Positions 11,901-24,935 of a stretch of DNA of 64,000 nucleotides are shown here, piece after piece; the first letter of the stretch is position 1, and the number at the start of each line of letters is the position of its first letter. The position numbers and the translations under genes are program-made. Source of the stretch: Protonemura montana (taxonomy: Eukaryota > Arthropoda > Insecta > Plecoptera > Nemouridae); assembly GCA_947568835.1 (NCBI GenBank), contig OX387612.1:439001-503000 (forward strand), in the 5' to 3' direction. The notes beneath the pieces were generated by a model. It was not told the origin of the DNA. It was given only the letters and a program-made list of their open reading frames with translations, and made no database searches.

Positions 11901-14900
11901 GTCTGGGTAGCGGGGCAGAGTGTCTGGAGCGTCTGGCTAGGCCCGGCTTGCGAGGCAGAGTGTCTGGAGCGTCTGGGTAGCGGGACAGAGTGTCTGGAGC
12001 GTCTGGCTAGCAAGGCAGAGTGTCTGGAGCACCCGGCTTGCGAGGCAGAGTGTTTGGAGCGTCTGGCTAGCGAAGCAGAGTGTCTGGAGCGTCTGGCTAC
12101 TAAGGCAGAGTGTCTGGAGCGTCTGGCCTGCGAGGCAGAGTGTCTGGAGAATCTGGGAAGCAAGGCAGAGTGTCTGGGGCGTCTGGCTAGCGAGGCAGAG
12201 AGTCTGGAGTGCCCGGCTTGCGAGGCAGAGTGTCTGGAGCGTCTGGGTAGCGGGTCAGAGTGTCTAGGGCGTCTGGCTAGCGAGGCAGAGTGTCTGGAGC
12301 GACTGGCCATTATGGCAGAGTGCCTGTAGCGCCTTGGTAGCTAGGCAGAGTGTCTGAAGCGCCCGGCCTGCGAGGCAGAGTGTCTGGAGTGCCCGTCTTG
12401 CGAGCCAGAGTGTCTGGAGCGTCTGGGAAGCAAGGCAGAGTGTCTGGAGCGTCTTGATAGCTAGGCAGAGTGTCTGGAGCGACTGGCTAGCGTGGCAGAG
12501 TGTCTGGAGTTTCTGGCTAGTGAGGCAGTGTCTGGAGCGTCTGGCTAGCGAGGCAGAGTGTTTGCGGCGTCCTGCTAGCGAGGCAAAGTTTCTGGAGCGT
12601 CCGTCTAGCGAAGCAGAGTGTCTGGAGCGTCTGGCTAGCGAGGAAGAGTGTGTGGAGCGTCAGGCTACTAAGGCAAAGTGTCTGGAGCGACTGGCCAGCA
12701 TGGCAGAGTGCCTGGAGCGTCTTGATAGCTATGCAGAGTGTCTGGAGCGTCTGGCTTGCGAGGCAGATTGTCTGGAGCGTCTGGGAGCAAGGCAAAGTGT
12801 CTGGGGCTTCTAACTAGCGAGGCAGAGTGTTTGGAGAGCCCGGCTTGCCAGGCAGCGCGTGTGGAGCGTCTTGGTTCCGAGGGAGAGTGTCTGAAGCGTC
12901 TTGCTATTAAAGGAGAGTGTATGGAGCGTCTGGCCAGCAAGGAAGAGTGACTGGAACGCCTGACTAGCGTGGCAAAGTGTCTGGAGCGCCCGGCTTGAGG
13001 GGCAGAGTGTCTGTAGCGTGCTGGTAGCGAGGCAAAGTTTCTGGAGCGTCTGGCTAGCGAAGCAGAGTGTCTGGAGCGCCTGGCCAGCGAGGTAGAGTGT
13101 CTGGAGCGCCCGGCTTGCGAGGCAGAGTGTCTGTAGCGTCTGGGTAGCGGGTCAGAGTGTCTAGGGCTTCTGGCTAGCGAGGCAGAGTGTCTGGAGCGAC
13201 TGGCTAGCATGGCAGAGTGCCTGGAGCGTCTTGCTTGCTAAGCAGAGTGTTTGGAGCGCCCGGCCTGAGAGGCAGAGTGTCTGGAGTGCCCGGCTTGCGA
13301 GGCAGAGTGTCTGGAGCGTCTGTGTAGCGGGGCAGAGTGTCTGGAGCGTCTGGCTAGGCCCGGCTTGCGAGGCAGAGTGTCTGGAGCGTCTGGGTAGCGG
13401 GACAGAGTGTCTGGAGCGTCTGGCTAGCAAGGCAGAGTGTCTGGAGCACCCGGCTTGCGAGGTAGAGTGTTTGGAGCGTCTGGCTAGCGAAGCAGAGTGT
13501 CTGGAGCGTCTGGCTACTAAGGCAGAGTGTCTGGAGCGTCTGGCTAGCGAGGCAAAGTTTCTCGAACGTCTGGCTAGCGAAGCAGAATGTCTGGAACGTC
13601 TGGCTAGCGAGGCAGAGTGTCTGGAGCGCCTTGCTTGCGAGGCAGAGTGTCTGGAGCGTCTGGGTAGCGGGGCAGAGTGTCTGGAGCGTCTGGCTAGGCC
13701 CGGCTTGCGAGGCAGAGTGTCTGGAGCGTCTGGGTAGCGGGACAGTGTGTCTGGAGCGTCTGGCTAGCAAGGCAGAGTGTCTGGAGCACCCGGCTTGCGA
13801 GGCAGAGTGTTTGGAGCGTCTGGCTAGCGAAGCAGAGTGTCTGGAGCGTCTGGCTACTAAGGCAGAGTGTCTGGAGCGTCTGGCCTGCGAGGCAGAGTGT
13901 CTGGAGAATCTGGGAAGCAAGGCAGAGTGCCTGGAGCGCCTTGGTAGCTAGGCAGAGTGTCTGAAGCGCCCGGCCTGCGAGGCAGAGTGTCTGGAGTGCC
14001 CGTCTTGCGAGCCAGAGTGTCTGGAGCGTCCGGGAAGCAAGGCAGAGTGTCTGGAGCGTCTTGATAGCAAGGCAGAGTGTCTGGAGCGACTGGCTAGCGT
14101 GGCAGAGTGTCTGGAGTTTCTGGCTAGTGAGGCAGTGTCTGGAGCGTCTGGCTAGCGAGGCAGAGTGTTTGCGGCGTCCTGCTAGCGAGGCAAAGTTTCT
14201 GGAGCGTCCGTCTAGCGAAGCAGAGTGTCTGGAGCGTCTGGCTAGCGAGGAAGAGTGTGTGGAGCGTCTGGCTACTAAGGCAGAGTGTCTGGAGCGTCTG
14301 GGTAGCGGAACAGATTGTCTAGGGCGTCTGGCTAGCGAGGCAGAGTGTCTGGAGCGACTGGCCAGCATGGCAGAGTGCCTGGAGCGTCTTGATAGCTATG
14401 CAGAGTGTCTGGAGCGTCTGGCTTGCGAGGCAGATTGTCTGGAGCGTCTGGGTAGCAAGGCAAAGTGTCTGGGGCTTCTAGCTAGCGAGGCAGAGTGTTT
14501 GGAGAGCCCGGCTTGCCAGGCAGCGTGTCTGGAGCGTCTTGGTTCCGAGGGAGAGTGTCTGAAGCGTCTTGCTATTAAAGGAGAGTGTATGGAGCGTCTG
14601 GCCAGCAAGGAAGAGTGACTGGAACGCCTGACTAGCGTGGCAAAGTGTCTGGAGCGCCCGGCTTGAGGGGCAGAGTGTCTGTAGCGTGCTGGTAGCGAGG
14701 CAAAGTTTCTGGAGCGTCTGGCTAGCGAAGCAGAGTGTCTGGAGCGCCTGGCCAGCGAGGTAGAGTGTCTGGAGCGCCCGGCTTGCGAGGCAGAGTGTCT
14801 GTAGCGTCTGGGTAGCGGGTCAGAGTGTCTAGGGCTTCTGGCTAGCGAGGCAGAGTGTCTGGAGCGACTGGCTAGCATGGCAGAGTGCCTGGAGCGTCTT

Positions 14901-17900
14901 GCTTGCTAAGCAGAGTGTCTGGAGCGCCCGGCCTGAGAGGCAGAGTGTCTGGAGTGCCCGGCTTGCGAGGCAGAGTGTCTGGAGCGTCTGGGTAGCGGGG
15001 CAGAGTGTCTGGAGCGTCTGGCTAGGCCCGGCTTGCGAGGCAGAGTGTCTGGAGCGTCTGGGTAGCGGGACAGAGTGTCTGGAGCGTCTGGCTAGCAAGG
15101 CAGAGTGTCTGGAGCACCCGGCTTGCGAGGCAGAGTGTTTGGAGCGTCTGGCTAGCGAAGCAGAGTGTCTGGAGCGTCTGGCTACTAAGGCAGAGTGTCT
15201 GGAGCGTCTGGCCTGCGAGGCAGAGTGTCTGGAGAATCTGGGAAGCAAGGCAGAGTGTCTGGGGCGTCTGGCTAGCGAGGCAGAGAGTCTGGAGTGCCCG
15301 GCTTGCGAGGCAGAGTGTCTGGAGCGTCTGGGTAGCGGGTCAGAGTGTCTAGGGCGTCTGGCTAGCGAGGCAGAGTGTCTGGAGCGACTGGCCATTATGG
15401 CAGAGTGCCTGTAGCGCCTTGGTAGCTAGGCAGAGTGTCTGAAGCGCCCGGCCTGCGAGGCAGAGTGTCTGGAGTGCCCGTCTTGCGAGCCAGAGTGTCT
15501 GGAGCGTCTGGGAAGCAAGGCAGAGTGTCTGGAGCGTCTTGATAGCTAGGCAGAGTGTCTGGAGCGACTGGCTAGCGTGGCAGAGTGTCTGGAGTTTCTG
15601 GCTAGTGAGGCAGTGTCTGGAGCGTCTGGCTAGCGAGGCAGAGTGTTTGCGGCGTCCTGCTAGCGAGGCAAAGTTTCTGGAGCGTCCGTCTAGCGAAGCA
15701 GAGTGTCTGGAGCGTCTGGCTAGCGAGGAAGAGTGTGTGGAGCGTCTGGCTACTAAGGCAAAGTGTCTGGAGCGACTGGCCAGCATGGCAGAGTGCCTGG
15801 AGCGTCTTGATAGCTATGCAGAGTGTCTGGAGCGTCTGGCTTGCGAGGCAGATTGTCTGGAGCGTCTGGGAGCAAGGCAAAGTGTCTGGGGCTTCTAACT
15901 AGCGAGGCAGAGTGTTTGGAGAGCCCGGCTTGCCAGGCAGCGCGTGTGGAGCGTCTTGGTTCCGAGGGAGAGTGTCTGAAGCGTCTTGCTATTAAAGGAG
16001 AGTGTATGGAGCGTCTGGCCAGCAAGGAAGAGTGACTGGAACGCCTGACTAGCGTGGCAAAGTGTCTGGAGCGCCCGGCTTGAGGGGCAGAGTGTCTGTA
16101 GCGTGCTGGTAGCGAGGCAAAGTTTCTGGAGCGTCTGGCTAGCGAAGCAGAGTGTCTGGAGCGCCTGGCCAGCGAGGTAGAGTGTCTGGAGCGCCCGGCT
16201 TGCGAGGCAGAGTGTCTGTAGCGTCTGGGTAGCGGGTCAGAGTGTCTAGGGCTTCTGGCTAGCGAGGCAGAGTGTCTGGAGCGACTGGCTAGCATGGCAG
16301 AGTGCCTGGAGCGTCTTGCTTGCTAAGCAGAGTGTTTGGAGCGCCCGGCCTGAGAGGCAGAGTGTCTGGAGTGCCCGGCTTGCGAGGCAGAGTGTCTGGA
16401 GCGTCTGTGTAGCGGGGCAGAGTGTCTGGAGCGTCTGGCTAGGCCCGGCTTGCGAGGCAGAGTGTCTGGAGCGTCTGGGTAGCGGGACAGAGTGTCTGGA
16501 GCGTCTGGCTAGCAAGGCAGAGTGTCTGGAGCACCCGGCTTGCGAGGTAGAGTGTTTGGAGCGTCTGGCTAGCGAAGCAGAGTGTCTGGAGCGTCTGGCT
16601 ACTAAGGCAGAGTGTCTGGAGCGTCTGGCTAGCGAGGCAAAGTTTCTCGAACGTCTGGCTAGCGAAGCAGAATGTCTGGAACGTCTGGCTAGCGAGGCAG
16701 AGTGTCTGGAGCGCCTTGCTTGCGAGGCAGAGTGTCTGGAGCGTCTGGGTAGCGGGGCAGAGTGTCTGGAGCGTCTGGCTAGGCCCGGCTTGCGAGGCAG
16801 AGTGTCTAGAGCGTCTGGGTAGCGGGACAGTGTGTCTGGAGCGTCTGGCTAGCAAGGCAGAGTGTCTGGAGCACCCGGCTTGCGAGGCAGAGTGTTTGGA
16901 GCGTCTGGCTAGCGAAGCAGAGTGTCTGGAGCGTCTGGCTACTAAGGCAGAGTGTCTGGAGCGTCTGGCCTGCGAGGCAGAGTGTCTGGAGAATCTGGGA
17001 AGCAAGGCAGAGTGCCTGGAGCGCCTTGGTAGCTAGGCAGAGTGTCTGAAGCGCCCGGCCTGCGAGGCAGAGTGTCTGGAGTGCCCGTCTTGCGAGCCAG
17101 AGTGTCTGGAGCGTCCGGGAAGCAAGGCAGAGTGTCTGGAGCGTCTTGATAGCAAGGCAGAGTGTCTGGAGCGACTGGCTAGCGTGGCAGAGTGTCTGGA
17201 GTTTCTGGCTAGTGAGGCAGTGTCTGGAGCGTCTGGCTAGCGAGGCAGAGTGTTTGCGGCGTCCTGCTAGCGAGGCAAAGTTTCTGGAGCGTCCGTCTAG
17301 CGAAGCAGAGTGTCTGGAGCGTCTGGCTAGCGAGGAAGAGTGTGTGGAGCGTCTGGCTACTAAGGCAGAGTGTCTGGAGCGTCTGGGTAGCGGAACAGAT
17401 TGTCTAGGGCGTCTGGCTAGCGAGGCAGAGTGACTGGAGCGACTGGCCAGCATGGCAGAGTGCCTGGAGCGTCTTGATAGCTATGCAGAGTGTCTGGAGC
17501 GTCTGGCTTGCGAGGCAGATTGTCTGGAGCGTCTGGGTAGCAAGGCAAAGTGTCTGGGGCTTCTAGCTAGCGAGGCAGAGTGTTTGGAGAGCCCGGCTTG
17601 CCAGGCAGCGTGTCTGGAGCGTCTTGGTTCCGAGGGAGAGTGTCTGAAGCGTCTTGCTATTAAAGGAGAGTGTATGGAGCGTCTGGCCAGCAAGGAAGAG
17701 TGACTGGAACACCTGACTAGAGTGGCAAAGTGTCTGGAGCGCCCGGCTTGAGGGGCAGAGTGTCTGTAGCGTGCTGGTAGCGAGGCAAAGTTTCTGGAGC
17801 GTCTGGCTAGCGAAGCAGAGTGTCTGGAGCGCCTGGCCAGCGAGGTAGAGTGTCTGGAGCGCCCGGCTTGCGAGGCAGAGTGTCTGTAGCGTCTGGGTAG

Positions 17901-19705
17901 CGGGTCAGAGTGTCTAGGGCTTCTGGCTAGCGAGGCAGAGTGTCTGGAGCGACTGGCTAGCATGGCAGAGTGCCTGGAGCGTCTTGCTTGCTAAGCAGAG
18001 TGTCTGGAGCGCCCGGCCTGAGAGGCAGAGTGTCTGGAGTGCCCGGCTTGCGAGGCAGAGTGTCTGGAGCGTCTGGGTAGCGGGGCAGAGTGTCTGGAGC
18101 GTCTGGCTAGGCCCGGCTTGCGAGGCAGAGTGTCTGGAGCGTCTGGGTAGCGGGACAGAGTGTCTGGAGCGTCTGGCTAGCAAGGCAGAGTGTCTGGAGC
18201 ACCCGGCTTGCGAGGCAGAGTGTTTGGAGCGTCTGGCTAGCGAAGCAGAGTGTCTGGAGCGTCTGGCTACTAAGGCAGAGTGTCTGGAGCGTCTGGCCTG
18301 CGAGGCAGAGTGTCTGGAGAATCTGGGAAGCAAGGCAGAGTGTCTGGGGCGTCTGGCTAGCGAGGCAGAGAGTCTGGAGTGCCCGGCTTGCGAGGCAGAG
18401 TGTCTGGAGCGTCTGGGTAGCGGGTCAGAGTGTCTAGGGCGTCTGGCTAGCGAGGCAGAGTGTCTGGAGCGACTGGCCATTATGGCAGAGTGCCTGTAGC
18501 GCCTTGGTAGCTAGGCAGAGTGTCTGAAGCGCCCGGCCTGCGAGGCAGAGTGTCTGGAGTGCCCGTCTTGCGAGCCAGAGTGTCTGGAGCGTCTGGGAAG
18601 CAAGGCAGAGTGTCTGGAGCGTCTTGATAGCTAGGCAGAGTGTCTGGAGCGACTGGCTAGCGTGGCAGAGTGTCTGGAGTTTCTGGCTAGTGAGGCAGTG
18701 TCTGGAGCGTCTGGCTAGCGAGGCAGAGTGTTTGCGGCGTCCTGCTAGCGAGGCAAAGTTTCTGGAGCGTCCGTCTAGCGAAGCAGAGTGTCTGGAGCGT
18801 CTGGCTAGCGAGGAAGAGTGTGTGGAGCGTCTGGCTACTAAGGCAAAGTGTCTGGAGCGACTGGCCAGCATGGCAGAGTGCCTGGAGCGTCTTGATAGCT
18901 ATGCAGAGTGTCTGGAGCGTCTGGCTTGCGAGGCAGATTGTCTGGAGCGTCTGGGAGCAAGGCAAAGTGTCTGGGGCTTCTAACTAGCGAGGCAGAGTGT
19001 TTGGAGAGCCCGGCTTGCCAGGCAGCGCGTGTGGAGCGTCTTGGTTCCGAGGGAGAGTGTCTGAAGCGTCTTGCTATTAAAGGAGAGTGTATGGAGCGTC
19101 TGGCCAGCAAGGAAGAGTGACTGGAACGCCTGACTAGCGTGGCAAAGTGTCTGGAGCGCCCGGCTTGAGGGGCAGAGTGTCTGTAGCGTGCTGGTAGCGA
19201 GGCAAAGTTTCTGGAGCGTCTGGCTAGCGAAGCAGAGTGTCTGGAGCGCCTGGCCAGCGAGGTAGAGTGTCTGGAGCGCCCGGCTTGCGAGGCAGAGTGT
19301 CTGTAGCGTCTGGGTAGCGGGTCAGAGTGTCTAGGGCTTCTGGCTAGCGAGGCAGAGTGTCTGGAGCGACTGGCTAGCATGGCAGAGTGCCTGGAGCGTC
19401 TTGCTTGCTAAGCAGAGTGTCTGGAGCGCCCGGCCTGAGAGGCAGAGTGTCTGGAGTGCCCGGCTTGCGAGGCAGAGTGTCTGGAGCGTCTGGGTAGCGG
19501 GGCAGAGTGTCTGGAGCGTCTGGCTAGGCCCGGCTTGCGAGGCAGAGTGTCTGGAGCGTCTGGGTAGCGGGACAGAGTGTCTGGAGCGTCTGGCTAGCAA
19601 GGCAGAGTGTCTGGAGCACCCGGCTTGCGAGGCAGAGTGTTTGGAGCGTCTGGCTAGCGAAGCAGAGTGTCTGGAGCGTCTGGCTACTAAGGCAGAGTGT
19701 CTGGA
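10451..19705. repeat. Higher-order tandem triplication, 3085-bp period
   Basis: Three consecutive copies at about 10451-13535, 13536-16620 and 16621-19705. Distinctive units (ATTAAAGGAGAGTGTATGG, GTTCCGAGGGAGAG, a GGGAGCAAGG unit missing one base) recur 3085 bp apart. The copies differ from each other by a few substitutions, such as GGCAGAGTGACTGG near 17430 where the sister copy at 14345 has TGTCTGG. The left border falls where the block joins GCGTCTGGCTAGCGAGGC near 10451. The right border is where the third copy diverges near 19706. Confidence 0.85.
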
Positions 19706-21350
19706 GCGTCTGGCCTGCGAGGCAGAGTGTCTGGAGAATCTGGGAAGCAAGGCAGAGTGTCTGGGGCGTCTGGCTAGCGAGGCAGAGAGTCTGGAGTGCC
19801 CGGCTTGCGAGGCAGAGTGTCTGGAGCGTCTGGGTAGCGGGTCAGAGTGTCTAGGGCGTCTGGCTAGCGAGGCAGAGTGTCTGGAGCGACTGGCCATTAT
19901 GGCAGAGTGCCTGTAGCGCCTTGGTAGCTAGGCAGAGTGTCTGAAGCGCCCGGCCTGCGAGGCAGAGTGTCTGGAGTGCCCGTCTTGCGAGCCAGAGTGT
20001 CTGGAGCGTCTGGGAAGCAAGGCAGAGTGTCTGGAGCGTCTTGATAGCTAGGCAGAGTGTCTGGAGCGACTGGCTAGCGTGGCAGAGTGTCTGGAGTTTC
20101 TGGCTAGTGAGGCAGTGTCTGGAGCGTCTGGCTAGCGAGGCAGAGTGTTTGCGGCGTCCTGCTAGCGAGGCAAAGTTTCTGGAGCGTCCGTCTAGCGAAG
20201 CAGAGTGTCTGGAGCGTCTGGCTAGCGAGGAAGAGTGTGTGGAGCGTCTGGCTACTAAGGCAAAGTGTCTGGAGCGACTGGCCAGCATGGCAGAGTGCCT
20301 GGAGCGTCTTGATAGCTATGCAGAGTGTCTGGAGCGTCTGGCTTGCGAGGCAGATTGTCTGGAGCGTCTGGGAGCAAGGCAAAGTGTCTGGGGCTTCTAA
20401 CTAGCGAGGCAGAGTGTTTGGAGAGCCCGGCTTGCCAGGCAGCGCGTGTGGAGCGTCTTGGTTCCGAGGGAGAGTGTCTGAAGCGTCTTGCTATTAAAGG
20501 AGAGTGTATGGAGCGTCTGGCCAGCAAGGAAGAGTGACTGGAACGCCTGACTAGCGTGGCAAAGTGTCTGGAGCGCCCGGCTTGAGGGGCAGAGTGTCTG
20601 TAGCGTGCTGGTAGCGAGGCAAAGTTTCTGGAGCGTCTGGCTAGCGAAGCAGAGTGTCTGGAGCGCCTGGCCAGCGAGGTAGAGTGTCTGGAGCGCCCGG
20701 CTTGCGAGGCAGAGTGTCTGTAGCGTCTGGGTAGCGGGTCAGAGTGTCTAGGGCTTCTGGCTAGCGAGGCAGAGTGTCTGGAGCGACTGGCTAGCATGGC
20801 AGAGTGCCTGGAGCGTCTTGCTTGCTAAGCAGAGTGTTTGGAGCGCCCGGCCTGAGAGGCAGAGTGTCTGGAGTGCCCGGCTTGCGAGGCAGAGTGTCTG
20901 GAGCGTCTGTGTAGCGGGGCAGAGTGTCTGGAGCGTCTGGCTAGGCCCGGCTTGCGAGGCAGAGTGTCTGGAGCGTCTGGGTAGCGGGACAGAGTGTCTG
21001 GAGCGTCTGGCTAGCAAGGCAGAGTGTCTGGAGCACCCGGCTTGCGAGGTAGAGTGTTTGGAGCGTCTGGCTAGCGAAGCAGAGTGTCTGGAGCGTCTGG
21101 CTACTAAGGCAGAGTGTCTGGAGCGTCTGGCCTGCGAGGCAGAGTGTCTGGAGAATCTGGGAAGCAAGGCAGAGTGTCTGGGGCGTCTGGCTAGCGAGGC
21201 AGAGAGTCTGGAGTGCCCGGCTTGCGAGGCAGAGTGTCTGGAGCGTCTGGGTAGCGGGTCAGAGTGTCTAGGGCGTCTGGCTAGCGAGGCAGAGTGTCTG
21301 GAGCGACTGGCCATTATGGCAGAGTGCCTGGAGCGCCTTGGTAGCTAGGC
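17900..21350. repeat. Higher-order tandem repeat, 1417-bp period
   Basis: A block beginning near 17914 recurs at 19331 and 20748, each time 1417 bp later, with a further related copy at 22496 after a 1748-bp interval. The same 1417-bp spacing reappears right of the DNA transposon (28107 and 29524). These blocks overlap the end of the 3085-bp series, so the array was rearranged by repeated unequal exchange in different registers. Borders are approximate. Confidence 0.8.
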
Positions 21351-23534
21351 AGAGTGTCTGAAGCGCCCGGCCTGCGAGGCAGAGTGTCTGGAGTGCCCGT
21401 CTTGCGAGCCAGAGTGTCTGGAGCGTCCGGGAAGCAAGGCAGAGTGTCTGGAGCACCCGGCTTGCGAGGCAGAGTGTTTGGAGCGTCTGGCTAGCGAAGC
21501 AGAGTGTCTGGAGCGTCTGGCTACTAAGGCAGAGTGTCTGGAGCGTCTGGCCTGCGAGGCAGAGTGTCTGGAGAATCTGGGAAGCAAGGCAGAGTGCCTG
21601 GAGCGCCTTGGTAGCTAGGCAGAGTGTCTGAAGCGCCCGGCCTGCGAGGCAGAGTGTCTGGAGTGCCCGTCTTGCGAGCCAGAGTGTCTGGAGCGTCCGG
21701 GAAGCAAGGCAGAGTGTCTGGAGCGTCTTGATAGCTAGGCAGAGTGTCTGGAGCGACTGGCTAGCGTGGCAGAGTGTCTGGAGTTTCTGGCTAGTGAGGC
21801 AGTGTCTGGAGCGTCTGGCTAGCGAGGCAGAGTGTTTGCGGCGTCCTGCTAGCGAGGCAAAGTTTCTGGAGCGTCCGTCTAGCGAAGCAGAGTGTCTGGA
21901 GCGTCTGGCTAGCGAGGAAGAGTGTGTGGAGCGTCTGGCTACTAAGGCAGAGTGTCTGGAGCGTCTGGGTAGCGGAACAGATTGTCTAGGGCGTCTGGCT
22001 AGCGAGGCAGAGTGTCTGGAGCGACTGGCCAGCATGGCAGAGTGCCTGGAGCGTCTTGATAGCTATGCAGAGTGTCTGGAGCGTCTGGCTTGCGAGGCAG
22101 ATTGTCTGGAGCGTCTGGGTAGCAAGGCAAAGTGTCTGGGGCTTCTAGCTAGCGAGGCAGAGTGTTTGGAGAGCCCGGCTTGCCAGGCAGCGTGTCTGGA
22201 GCGTCTTGGTTCCGAGGGAGAGTGTCTGAAGCGTCTTGCTATTAAAGGAGAGTGTATGGAGCGTCTGGCCAGCAAGGAAGAGTGACTGGAACGCCTGACT
22301 AGCGTGGCAAAGTGTCTGGAGCGCCCGGCTTGAGGGGCAGAGTGTCTGTAGCGTGCTGGTAGCGAGGCAAAGTTTCTGGAGCGTCTGGCTAGCGAAGCAG
22401 AGTGTCTGGAGCGCCTGGCCAGCGAGGTAGAGTGTCTGGAGCGCCCGGCTTGCGAGGCAGAGTGTCTGTAGCGTCTGGGTAGCGGGTCAGAGTGTCTAGG
22501 GCTTCTGGCTAGCGAGGCAGAGTGTCTGGAGCGACTGGCTAGCATGGCAGAGTGCCTGAAGCGTCTTGCTTGCTAAGCAGAGTGTCTGGAGCGCCCGGCC
22601 TGAGAGGCAGAGTGTCTGGAGTGCCCGGCTTGCGAGGCAGAGTGTCTGGAGCGTCTGGGTAGCGGGGCAGAGTGTCTCGAGCGTCTGGCTAGGCCCGGCT
22701 TGCGAGGCAGAGTGTCTGGAGCGTCTGGGTAGCGGGACAGAGTGTCTGGAGCGTCTGGCTAGCAAGGCAGAGTGTCTGGAGCACCCGGCTTGCGAGGCAG
22801 AGTGTTTGGAGCGTCTGGCTAGCGAAGCAGAGTGTCTGGAGCGTCTGGCTACTAAGGCAGAGTGTCTGGAGCGTCTGGCCTGCGAGGCAGAGTGTCTGGA
22901 GAATCTGGGAAGCAAGGCAGAGTGTCTGGGGCGTCTGGCTAGCGAGGCAGAGAGTCTGGAGTGCCCGGCTTGCGAGGCAGAGTGTCTGGAGCGTCTGGGT
23001 AGCGGGTCAGAGTGTCTAGGGCGTCTGGCTAGCGAGGCAGAGTGTCTGGAGCGACTGGCCATTATGGCAGAGTGCCTGTAGCGCCTTGGTAGCTAGGCAG
23101 AGTGTCTGAAGCGCCCGGCCTGCGAGGCAGAGTGTCTGGAGTGCCCGTCTTGCGAGCCAGAGTGTCTGGAGCGTCTGGGAAGCAAGGCAGAGTGTCTGGA
23201 GCGTCTTGATAGCTAGGCAGAGTGTCTGGAGCGACTGGCTAGCGTGGCAGAGTGTCTGGAGTTTCTGGCTAGTGAGGCAGTGTCTGGAGCGTCTGGCTAG
23301 CGAGGCAGAGTGTTTGCGGCGTCCTGCTAGCGAGGCAAAGTTTCTGGAGCGTCCGTCTAGCGAAGCAGAGTGTCTGGAGCGTCTGGCTAGCGAGGCAGAT
23401 TGTCTGGAGCGTCTGGGAGCAAGGCAAAGTGTCTGGGGCTTCTAACTAGCGAGGCAGAGTGTTTGGAGAGCCCGGCTTGCCAGGCAGCGCGTGTGGAGCG
23501 TCTTGGTTCCGAGGGAGAGTGTCTGAAGCGTCTT

Positions 23535-23571
23535 CCCTGCTGAAAATTCTTAGCAAGATCTTGCAAGATCT
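23535..23571 (+). repeat. Left terminal inverted repeat of the DNA transposon
   Basis: It begins CCCTGCTGAAAA and continues into TCTTAGCAAGATCTTGC. The inverse complement of the right end matches the first 12 bases exactly and most of the next 25. The first base abuts a TT that is repeated after the right end. Confidence 0.85.
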
Positions 23572-23800
23572 TGCAAGATCTTGGCAAGATCTTGGTAAGA
23601 TGCAAGATCTTGCCAATTTCTTGTCAATTTCTTGAAAACATTTAAGATTTTTCCCTTCAGACAAGATTTTTTCAAGATCTTGGTAAGAAATTGACAAGAT
23701 CTTGACACGGTCCCGTGGGATCTTACATGGCTGCAAGATTTTTGGAATCTTGGCAAGGAAACGATATCTTGGCAAGTTCTTAGCAAGTTCTTGAAATAAT
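23551..23800. repeat. Left subterminal AAGATCTTG repeat cluster
   Basis: Dense copies of the palindromic octamer AAGATCTT and near variants spaced 10-11 bp apart at first (CAAGATCTTGCAAGATC), becoming degenerate toward 23800. Because the motif is its own reverse complement, the cluster has the same sequence on both strands. Subterminal motif clusters are typical transposase-binding regions in several DNA transposon groups; that role here is inference. Confidence 0.75.
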
Positions 23801-24770
23801 TTTTTTGTGTTGCGATTCTTGAAAGATCTTGCACGCAGAATTCTGCGTTTCCGACTTTAAAGTCTTCTAAAATAATAATTGATAACTGCAAGATCTTGCT
23901 CGGTGCGAAAACGCACTCGTGAATGGAGAGCACACAAATGAGATTAATGTTTGTCTTGTTGAATGCTCTAGTTCTGGATCTGATCCCTCTGATTCTGAGT
24001 TTCTGGACAACTGGACCATGATCCAGTTGTAACTTTTTCTGCGTAAAGGTTTACAACGTCATTATACTTAGGGGTCGTTGTGACAACAATACGTCGTAAA
24101 ACTGTGAAATTTAACGACGCATTGTTTCTATAACCTCTCTCCGGTACAGAACTGTGTGTGATGGTCACTCATATAATACCCAGCGCGTGTTGCTTGACTT
24201 CGGTGTTCTCACGAGGACCGGTGTTTCCAACATGCCAAATCGTTCGGTGATAAGCTGAATGTCGGTTTAATGTGAATGTATGATGCGATTCTCCATTCGG
24301 GCTCTATAGTATTGCAATATATCTTTTTTTCATTCTAAATGATAAATACTCATGCTAAGTTTTGTTTAGTAGGTATGTGGCAATTGTTGGACTGGGACCG
24401 AATTTTGGCCTTTCAACTGATATTTAATATTTCTACTAATAAATTTACATTTTATTACTTTCTCACAGAGTCGTACATTTTGTACCACAAGATGCACATT
24501 ATTGTAAATGTTTAATTATATTTATTTCAATCCGAGGATTCTACGGAATTATTTGAAACTCCACAGGAATTTTGCATTGCATTCAGCAATGCACGACCTT
24601 TTCAATCCTAAGTTACAATAAACACCATCATCATCCACTGATTAACCGACGTCTTTAGGCCGCTGACAACGATGGCTGTTTGCAAAATAGTGCGTCGTTG
24701 AACACTTTGATCAATCAACTGTGTTATTATGCAACTATAGCAAATATCACGGAAGGTATTGTTCTCAAAA

Positions 24771-24935
24771 ATGCCTCGTGTGCTTTTCTCTACGTGGATG
24801 AGAGCTTTATCAAACATTGGTGCTGGGCCCTATGTGATTTCCGAAGAATTAAACTCCCAAATTCGAAGAATTGGCTTGATGTACAAGCGTACTTTCTTCT
24901 GTGTTTTCGACCAACGAAGACTTTCGAATTCACAA
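24771..24935 (+). CDS. Possible first coding exon inside the DNA transposon, function unknown
   Basis: An ATG in an AAAAATGCC context opens a 55-codon frame that ends exactly at a strong splice donor, CACAA followed by GTAAGT. The peptide begins MPRVLFSTWMRALSNIGAG and ends with SNSQ. The length is a whole number of codons (phase 0). I recognise no family. A second frame is also open across the same stretch, so the frame choice is uncertain. Its placement inside a transposon suggests an element-encoded protein, but that is inference from position only. It could equally be a chance open frame in AT-rich DNA. Confidence 0.25.

Larger units (their letters stand above)
1..23534. repeat. 30-bp satellite array, left segment
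   Basis: Continuous head-to-tail copies of a 30-bp unit whose core is GAGGCAGAGTGTCTGGAG, followed by a variable block such as CGTCTGGCTAGC, CGCCCGGCTTGC or CGTCTGGGTAGC. The array enters from the left edge. Because 30 is a multiple of three, all six frames give long 10-residue periodic peptides (for example ECLERLASEA, SVWSVWLARQ, LQTLCLASQT, RRSRHSASLA). I regard these as artefacts: the frames are broken by TAG and TGA units and by units of other length, including a 28-bp unit near 857, a unit lengthened by 10 bp near 446 and a 6-bp insertion near 3869. No promoter, splice signal or conserved domain is visible. This is a non-coding satellite by my reading. Confidence 0.95.

Noticed and set aside
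1-23534. CRISPR-like regular repeats
   Set aside because: Units are head to tail with no unique spacers, the organism is eukaryotic and there is no cas gene.
23801-24600. A possible gene in the first 800 bp of the transposon interior
   Set aside because: Frames are short and overlapping, and no splice pair or motif could be supported.
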